Assembly (NCBI RefSeq): GCF_027922185.1
Contig: NZ_BSFE01000003.1
Coordinates: forward strand, 1 to 64,000
Direction of reading: 5' to 3'
DNA from: Maricaulis virginensis
GTDB lineage: Bacteria; Pseudomonadota; Alphaproteobacteria; Caulobacterales; Maricaulaceae
DNA length: 64,000 nucleotides
The position numbers and the translations under genes were made by a program. Positions within the stretch are counted from its first letter, which is position 1; each line of letters opens with the position of its first letter. Of the stretch, positions 58,369-64,000 are shown one piece after another. A model generated the notes under the pieces. That model searched no databases. It worked only from the letters and a program-made list of their open reading frames with translations, and was not told the origin of the DNA.

Positions 58369-60296
58369 CAGTGGTGATCCCCATGACCAGAGTGGTGCGA
58401 CATGGGCTCCGGCGCCGGGCTTGGTGCCATGTGGTGGCCGGCATGCGGGTCGGGCCGTGCCGCCGGCGCGGTGTCGGGCAGAACCGAGACGACCTGCATC
58501 ATGCCCGCATGCATGTGGTAGAGCAGGTGGCAGTGGAAGGCCCAGTCGCCCACCGCGTCGGCGGTGATGTCCAGCGACAGCTTTTCACCCGGCTTGACGG
58601 TGATCGTGTGTTTGCGCGGCTTGTGCGGATCGTCGTCCGCGCCGGTCACCACATCGAAGAACATGCCGTGCAGGTGGATGGGGTGGGGCATCATCGTGTC
58701 GTTGACGAGCGTCATCCGCAGGCGCTCGCCTTCGTGGAACACGATAGGATCGACGACTTCGGAAAAACGGACCCCGTCGAAGGACCACATATAGCGTTCC
58801 ATGTTCGAGGTGAGGTGAACCTCGATCTCGCGGCCGGGACGGCGCATGTCGGGATTGGGCGTCAGACTTTTAAGGTCAGTATAGACCAGCACCTTGTGGC
58901 CGGCATTCTCCAGCCCGGCGCCGGGTTCGTGCAGGCGGCTGACCGGAGCTTCGGCGAGGCCGACGACACCCGGGCCTGCCGGGTGGTCGTGCCGCTGGGG
59001 GGCGGTGGCCTCCGGGGCTGGAGCGCCATGCGTCATTGAGCCGTGACCCATCGCACCGTGATCCATTGCGCCATGATCCATTGCGCTCTGTGCGGCCGTC
59101 CCGTGCCCCATGGCGGCATGATCCATGCTGGCATGTCCGCCAGCATCATGGTTCGTCCCGCCATGTCCCATTGCACCGTGATCCATCGCCATGTCGCGCA
59201 TGGTGAGGGTCGGCCGCGGGCGCAGCGGCGGGACGGGCGCAGTCATTCCCGGACGCGGCGCCAGCGTGGCGCGGGCAAAGCCGGAGCGGTCGATGCTCTC
59301 GCACATCAGGGTGAAGGCCCGGTCCCCGTGCGGTTCGACGATCACGTCATAGGTCTCGGCCGGGCCGAACTGGAATTCGCCCACCTCGACCGGCTGCACA
59401 TCCAGACCGTCAGCCTGGACAACGGTCATCGGCAGGTCCGGGAAGCGGACATTGAAGATCGTCATGGCCGACGCATTGATGAAGCGCAGCCGGATGCGTT
59501 CACCGGGATTGAACAGGCCGGTCCAGTTGTCCTGCGGCCCGTGCCCGTTCACCAGATAGTCGAGCGTCGCGGCCGTCACGTCCGAGATATCGGTGGGGTT
59601 CATCCGCATGCGGCCCCAGGCCATCCGGTCGCGCAATGCGCTGCCCAGGCCCTGTTCGCGCGCATCGCCGAAGAAATCGCCCAAAGTGCGCTGCTGGAAA
59701 TTATAGGTGTCGGAGGACTTCATCAGCCGGTCGAAAACCCGGTGCGGGCCCTCGAACGTGTAGTCGGACAGGACGATTACGTACTCCCGGTCGAAGGCGA
59801 CGGGGTCGGTACCGGCCGGTTCGATGACGATCGGGCCGTAATGGCCCAGCTGTTCCTGCAGGCCGGAATGGGAGTGATACCAGTAGGTGCCGGCCTGGCG
59901 CACCGGGAAGCGGTATTCGAAGGTTTCGCCCGGACGGATGCCCGGGAAGGTAACGCCGGGCACGCCATCCATTTCGAAGGGCAGAAGCAGGCCATGCCAA
60001 TGGATCGAGGTGTCTTCGTCCAGCGTGTTGTGGACCCGCAGAATGACCTCGTCGCCTTCACGCCAGCGCAGCAGCGGCGCGGGGAGTTGGCCGTTCACCG
60101 TCACGGCAGGTCCGCTGCGTCCGTCGACGAGAACCTGCGCTCGGCCGACCGTCAGGTCGAAGGCCTGGCCGGCCAGCGGGCGCAGGCCGCCGAGATTGGC
60201 GGCGCCGTTCGACTGCGCCCAGGCGGGCAGCAGATTGGTGGCCGCCACGCCGCCGAATGCGGCGGCCGTTCCCATGAACAGGCGTCGTGAGATCAC
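58368..60296 (-). CDS. copA: Copper resistance protein A, periplasmic multicopper oxidase
   Basis: A 642-aa multicopper oxidase that oxidises and sequesters Cu(I). It carries a Tat signal (ISRRLFMG). Copper motifs are SIHWHGLLLPF, YWYHSHSG, HPIHLHGMFFD and HCHLLYHMHAGMM. Between residues ~360 and 430 is a Met/His-rich insert of MDHGAMGHG-type repeats (about ten), typical of CopA copper-binding loops. GTG at 60294-60296 with AGGGAG eight bases upstream is the likely start; a longer frame to 60419 would bury the Tat signal. It is in one operon with copB. Confidence 0.95.
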   Translation of the reverse strand: MISRRLFMGTAAAFGGVAATNLLPAWAQSNGAANLGGLRPLAGQAFDLTVGRAQVLVDGRSGPAVTVNGQLPAPLLRWREGDEVILRVHNTLDEDTSIHWHGLLLPFEMDGVPGVTFPGIRPGETFEYRFPVRQAGTYWYHSHSGLQEQLGHYGPIVIEPAGTDPVAFDREYVIVLSDYTFEGPHRVFDRLMKSSDTYNFQQRTLGDFFGDAREQGLGSALRDRMAWGRMRMNPTDISDVTAATLDYLVNGHGPQDNWTGLFNPGERIRLRFINASAMTIFNVRFPDLPMTVVQADGLDVQPVEVGEFQFGPAETYDVIVEPHGDRAFTLMCESIDRSGFARATLAPRPGMTAPVPPLRPRPTLTMRDMAMDHGAMGHGGTNHDAGGHASMDHAAMGHGTAAQSAMDHGAMDHGAMGHGSMTHGAPAPEATAPQRHDHPAGPGVVGLAEAPVSRLHEPGAGLENAGHKVLVYTDLKSLTPNPDMRRPGREIEVHLTSNMERYMWSFDGVRFSEVVDPIVFHEGERLRMTLVNDTMMPHPIHLHGMFFDVVTGADDDPHKPRKHTITVKPGEKLSLDITADAVGDWAFHCHLLYHMHAGMMQVVSVLPDTAPAARPDPHAGHHMAPSPAPEPMSHHSGHGDHH

Positions 60297-60579
60297 GCGC
60301 TTCACTCCCTTGACGATGCAGGCGGCCGAGTTTCCACTCTCCCCCTGCTGGAAGGTCAAGGCTGGTTGCGGCCGCTTGTGCAGTGGTGGCCGGGCTGGCC
60401 CCGTGAGTTGTTGCAGCATACTTTTTGCTCAAAAAGCTTGTTGGGTACGCGCTTCAATGCGTGTGCTGGCGTGACGATATGCGTGGTGCCTCCGGACCGA
60501 TAATTCGGAAATCGCGAGCTGCGCTTGTCACCACACGGTACGGTGCCGCATAGTCCTGCGACAAAATGGAGAGAGCGAC

Positions 60580-61491
60580 ATGCCGCAGATCGATACCAAT
60601 GGCCTGAAGCTGGAATATGACGAACGCGGGCCGCGGGACGGCAGACCGGTTCTTCTGATCATGGGGCTCGGGTCGCAGATGACCCGCTGGCCTGACCCCT
60701 TTCTCGACAAGCTCGCCGGGGATGGATGCCGGGTCATCCGTTTCGACAATCGCGATATTGGTCTGTCGAGCTGGTTCGACGAGGCCGGAATCCCCGATTT
60801 CGGTGCGATTGCAGGCGCCGTGGCGGCCGGCAAATCCCCGGCTCTCGCCTATTCGCTGGAGGATATGGCCGCCGACGCAGTGGGTGTGCTCGACGCGCTC
60901 GGTATCGAGCAGGCGCACATCGTCGGCGTATCGATGGGCGGCATGATCGCCCAGCTCGTCACCATTCACTATCCGGACCGTGTCCTGTCGCTCACCTCGA
61001 TCATGTCCAGCTCGGGCAACCGGGCTCTTCCACGCGCCACGAAGGAGGCGCAAGCCATGCTGACGACGCCGGCGCCGAATCCGGAAACGGATCGCGACGC
61101 CTTTCTGGATCGGGCCGTGGCGTCGAGCCGGATCATCGGTTCGCCGGCCTATCCCCTGGACGAGGCCGTTGTGCGCGAGCGGGCCGCAGCCGATCTGGAC
61201 CGTGCCTATCATCCTGCGGGCTTTGCACGGCAATACGCCGCGATCATCGCCGCACCGGACCGCCGAGCCCGGCTTGCGCAGATCAAGGTTCCCACCGTGG
61301 TGCTGCACGGGGCTGACGATCCGCTGGTACCCGTGGAGGCCGGTCGCGATACCGCGGCGAATATCCCCGGTGCTGAACTGGAAGTCGTGGAGGGCATGGG
61401 ACACGACATCCCGCCTGCCCTGTACGGCCGGATCATCGCGGCCATTCACCGTGCAGCCGGGCGGGCGAGCGCAGAGGCCGCTGCGCAATAG
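60580..61491 (+). CDS. Alpha/beta hydrolase
   Basis: A 303-aa alpha/beta-hydrolase fold enzyme. The nucleophile elbow GVSMGGM (Ser), the acid in LHGADDPLVP (Asp) and the His in GMGHDIPP form the triad. The start follows GGAGAG. It has no signal peptide, so it is cytoplasmic; substrate is unknown (esterase, haloperoxidase-like or lactone hydrolase). Confidence 0.87.
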   Translation: MPQIDTNGLKLEYDERGPRDGRPVLLIMGLGSQMTRWPDPFLDKLAGDGCRVIRFDNRDIGLSSWFDEAGIPDFGAIAGAVAAGKSPALAYSLEDMAADAVGVLDALGIEQAHIVGVSMGGMIAQLVTIHYPDRVLSLTSIMSSSGNRALPRATKEAQAMLTTPAPNPETDRDAFLDRAVASSRIIGSPAYPLDEAVVRERAAADLDRAYHPAGFARQYAAIIAAPDRRARLAQIKVPTVVLHGADDPLVPVEAGRDTAANIPGAELEVVEGMGHDIPPALYGRIIAAIHRAAGRASAEAAAQ

Positions 61492-61592
61492 CGGGGTGCT
61501 GGCGCGGCTGCGCGGCGCCGTTTCTGCGTCTGGCCACCGTCCTATGGTAGGGGTAACATCGCGAACCGAGCCCCAGCCCGACAGGACAATTC

Positions 61593-62222
61593 ATGTCTAT
61601 CACGACCGACGCCCTTGCCGACCTCGCTTCTGTCATTCCGGTTCTCACTGTCAGCGATGTTGCCGATGCGGCGCCCCTAGCTCGCGCCCTGGAGGCCGGG
61701 GGGCTCAAGGTGATCGAGATGACCTGGCGCACCGCAGCAGCGCTGGATGTCTTGCGGGCCATGAAAGCCGCGGCGCCGGGTCTGGCCGTGGGGATGGGCA
61801 CCATCCGTACACCGGAGCAAGCGGCGCAGAGCGTGTCAGCCGGGGCGGACTTCCTGGTCTCGCCGGGGCTGACACCGAAGCTGGTCCCGGCCCTGCTCGA
61901 TGCGGGTGTTCCGGTTCTGCCCGGGGTCGCAACCGCAAGCGAGGCCATGGCGGCGGCCGAAGCCGGTTTCGATCTGCTGAAATTCTTCCCGGCCGAGCAG
62001 GCGGGCGGGCTGGATTATCTGAAATCCCTGCAGGGGCCCTTGCCGGATATCCGCTTCTGCCCGACCGGTTCGATCACCCGCGAGCAGGCTCCCGACTATC
62101 TGGCACTGGGTAACGTCGTCTGCGTCGGCGGGTCCTGGATCGCAAGCAAGACGATGGTCGAACAGGGCGACTGGGCCGGCATTGAGGCCAATGCCCGTGC
62201 GGCGGCTGCAATGCGTACCTGA
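61593..62222 (+). CDS. eda: KDPG/KHG aldolase
   Basis: A 209-aa class I aldolase of the Entner-Doudoroff pathway, cleaving 2-keto-3-deoxy-6-phosphogluconate to pyruvate and glyceraldehyde 3-phosphate. Key segments: VIEMTWRT (Glu42), GMGTIRTPEQ, and the Schiff-base Lys130 in FDLLKFFPAE. The last glycine-rich phosphate site is VCVGGSWI. Length is typical. Confidence 0.94.
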   Translation: MSITTDALADLASVIPVLTVSDVADAAPLARALEAGGLKVIEMTWRTAAALDVLRAMKAAAPGLAVGMGTIRTPEQAAQSVSAGADFLVSPGLTPKLVPALLDAGVPVLPGVATASEAMAAAEAGFDLLKFFPAEQAGGLDYLKSLQGPLPDIRFCPTGSITREQAPDYLALGNVVCVGGSWIASKTMVEQGDWAGIEANARAAAAMRT

Positions 62223-62378
62223 CTTTCGTTTTTGACCTTCGCCCGGCTTGAGGGCGATGGTGAAGCTGTCTGAAATTATTGTTCCTGTTTAATTTGACTC
62301 CCTGGTCCCGCCATACTCAAACTTTGAAAAAGCGCCACAACCAAAAATGACGCGGCGCGCGAGGTCTGGGAGGACATA

Positions 62379-63908
62379 TTGGACACTGTCGGCAGGACGG
62401 GTGACGGGCCCGCGCGCGAAACGGAAGGGCTGCCGCAGGCCGCCCCGGCTCTGAAGCGCTCCACGATCTTCCTGCATGGCTCGCTCGCCCTGCCTCTGGC
62501 CATCTATGGCTATCCCCTCGCGATCTGGCTGCCGGCGCACTATGCCGGCCATCTGGGACTGTCCCTGTCGGTGATCGGCCTGATCATCATGGTGGCCCGC
62601 TTCACCGACGTGATCACCGATCCGCTCATGGGCGAGATTTCCGATCGCGGCCGCACCCGTTTCGGCCGCCGCAAACCCTATATCGCGCTCGGCGCGCCGC
62701 TGCTGATGCTCTCGACCTGGTTCCTCTTCGTGCCGCCGGAGGGCGTGGGCCTGGTCTATTTCCTGATCTGGCTGACGGCCTTTTTCGCCAGTGCCACGAT
62801 GATCCAGATTCCCTTCCGGGCCTGGGGTGCCGAACTGTCGAGCGATTATCACGCCCGCAGCCAGGTCACGGCGGCGCGCGAATTCTACTATCTGGGCGGA
62901 CTTCTCTTGGCCGCGGCAGTGCCGATGGTGGTGGAGATCCTCGCCGATGGCGGCGCCGTCGGCCAGATATTCGCCTCGATGTGGCGCGATATCTCGGGTG
63001 CGTTCACCGGCGAGATCATGCAGCGCACGCCGATCAGCCGCGCAGCGCTGACCGGACCGGTCATGATGGGGCTTGCCGTCACGATCGTCGCGATTGTGCC
63101 CTTGCTCGCCGGCATCGTGATCCTGACGGTCAGCGAGCCGCCGCCCGCCGCGCGCGAGCGTGTGCCGATGATCGAGGGCTTCCGCCATCTCTGGCGCAAC
63201 GGACCGATGCGCCGGATCCTGATCATCGCCTTCCTGGTCATCGCGGGGGAGAGTTCGCGAAACGCTGTCTCGCTCTTCTTCATCCGCGACATCATCGGCA
63301 TCCCGACGATCGGTGCGGCCTATTTCCTCTATTTCATCGCCGGCATCGCCGCGATCCCCTTCTGGCTCTGGATGGGGCGCAGGATCGGCAAGCATCGCGC
63401 CTTCCTCGTGACGCTGGGCTTTGTCAGCGCGGTCAGCGCGGCAAACCTCCTGCTCGGCCGGGGCGATTATCTGCCCTTCTTCTGCCTGTTCATTCTCAAG
63501 GGATTTGCCTTCGGCGGCCTGCAATTCCTGCCTCTGGCCATGCTGGCGGATGTGGTCGATATCGACAGTGCCCGTTCCGGCGGCCGCCGGGCGGGCACCT
63601 ATTTCGCTGTGCTCGGCCTGTCGGAAAAACTCGCCGTGGCCATCTTCACCGGCGTGTCGCTCAATATTGTCGGCCTTCTGGGCTATCACGCCTCGGCGGG
63701 TGTCGAGGGTTCGACCGAGATCGGTGTGTTGTCGCTGCGACTGGTCTATTGCCTCGGGCCGATCGTGCTCTATGGCCTGGCGGCGCCGCTGATCTGGTCC
63801 TACCCGTTGACGCCGGAGCGTCATGCCCGCCTCAGCCAGGGCGTTGAGCGCCGTGCACGCCGCATGGCCGCGGCCGCGCGCGACCAGGCGGAATTGCCGT
63901 CCCCCTGA
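62379..63908 (+). CDS. MFS sugar:cation symporter (GPH family)
   Basis: A 509-aa inner-membrane transporter with about 12 membrane segments. The GPH signature is clear: DPLMGEISDRGRTRFGRRKP in loop 2/3. It starts with TTG at 62379 after GGGAGGACA. The family imports glycosides or galacturonides with Na+ or H+; the substrate here is not determined. It lies downstream of eda, consistent with sugar catabolism. Confidence 0.9.
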   Translation: MDTVGRTGDGPARETEGLPQAAPALKRSTIFLHGSLALPLAIYGYPLAIWLPAHYAGHLGLSLSVIGLIIMVARFTDVITDPLMGEISDRGRTRFGRRKPYIALGAPLLMLSTWFLFVPPEGVGLVYFLIWLTAFFASATMIQIPFRAWGAELSSDYHARSQVTAAREFYYLGGLLLAAAVPMVVEILADGGAVGQIFASMWRDISGAFTGEIMQRTPISRAALTGPVMMGLAVTIVAIVPLLAGIVILTVSEPPPAARERVPMIEGFRHLWRNGPMRRILIIAFLVIAGESSRNAVSLFFIRDIIGIPTIGAAYFLYFIAGIAAIPFWLWMGRRIGKHRAFLVTLGFVSAVSAANLLLGRGDYLPFFCLFILKGFAFGGLQFLPLAMLADVVDIDSARSGGRRAGTYFAVLGLSEKLAVAIFTGVSLNIVGLLGYHASAGVEGSTEIGVLSLRLVYCLGPIVLYGLAAPLIWSYPLTPERHARLSQGVERRARRMAAAARDQAELPSP

Positions 63909-64000
63909 CGGGGCCCCGCATTCCTGATAATGAATCCCGGACTGGACCGACGGAATTCCTGTCCTACTTCGTTCAACAGGACTATGGGATAGCGGAACGC
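63909..64000. other. Non-coding end of the window
   Basis: Ninety-two bases after the transporter stop hold no gene. A GGGGCCCC-like dyad directly after the stop may be part of a terminator, but a T tract is not present. Confidence 0.4.

Noticed and set aside
57235..58377. 380-aa forward frame through the tRNA and copB
   Set aside because: It reads the tRNA antisense and copB antisense; not a gene.
58990..59220. Short repeats suggesting a CRISPR-like array
   Set aside because: They are the codons of the Met/His-rich CopA loop, irregular in length, with no spacers.
59043..60290. 415-aa forward frame opposite copA
   Set aside because: Composition reflects the reverse of Met/His repeats and copper motifs; no start site.

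Overview
The window is high-GC proteobacterial DNA, almost certainly from an alphaproteobacterium. The evidence is the GC-rich codon use, a Rhizobiales/Caulobacterales-type trb transfer system with DUF2285/DUF736/DUF2840/DUF3363 satellites, and a chromosomal copAB - eda - sugar-transporter context. It is mostly mobile DNA stacked at one tRNA-Arg(CCG) locus, followed by about 6.5 kb of ordinary chromosome. The genus cannot be read from the sequence; a marine Maricaulales/Hyphomonadales-type host is only a guess.

Region A (1-8937) is the right-hand part of one mobilizable element. It holds a VirD4/TraG-type coupling protein, a hipBA toxin-antitoxin operon behind a strikingly regular four-operator array, ardA antirestriction with a long folded leader, small unknowns, and a large serine recombinase whose gene runs into the 3' half of a tRNA-Arg.

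Region B (about 8938-57469, about 48.5 kb) is an integrative and conjugative element (ICE). Its integrase (9116-10468) lies beside the left end. Next comes a defence island (10.5-22.7 kb): a five-gene AbiEi-AbiEii-XRE-methyltransferase-nuclease operon, a divergent PD-(D/E)XK plus HEPN-like pair, an AbiEi-like regulator with an unknown 461-aa possible Mrr-like nuclease, and a GHKL ATPase with a small partner. The ICE backbone follows: DUF932, ParB-like, Toprim and DUF2493 genes, then a mercury-resistance operon (merR / merTPFA) as cargo. The regulatory block closely resembles that of the Mesorhizobium symbiosis ICE: a divergent XRE/DUF2285 pair (qseC/qseM-like), a DUF6499-DUF2285 gene interrupted by a single +1 frameshift (fseA-like), and an excisionase (rdfS-like). 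The transfer genes are the signal peptidase TraF, a transglycosylase, a DUF3363 relaxase, TraG and trbBCDEJKLFGI. A doxX-gst-lysR / marR cargo and a decayed gene close the element.

The ends of the ICE are unusual. The host tRNA-Arg is cut in its anticodon loop: the 3' half is at 8893-8937 and the 5' half at 57460-57501. The two halves pair perfectly with each other by covariation. A complete, slightly different tRNA-Arg(CCG) sits inside the right end of the element at 57246-57322. Paired 11-bp-spaced repeats (TGCTTAC type) near both ends look like integrase arm sites.

Region C (57470-64000) is host chromosome: copB and copA (copper resistance), an alpha/beta hydrolase, KDPG aldolase, and a GPH-type sugar:cation symporter.
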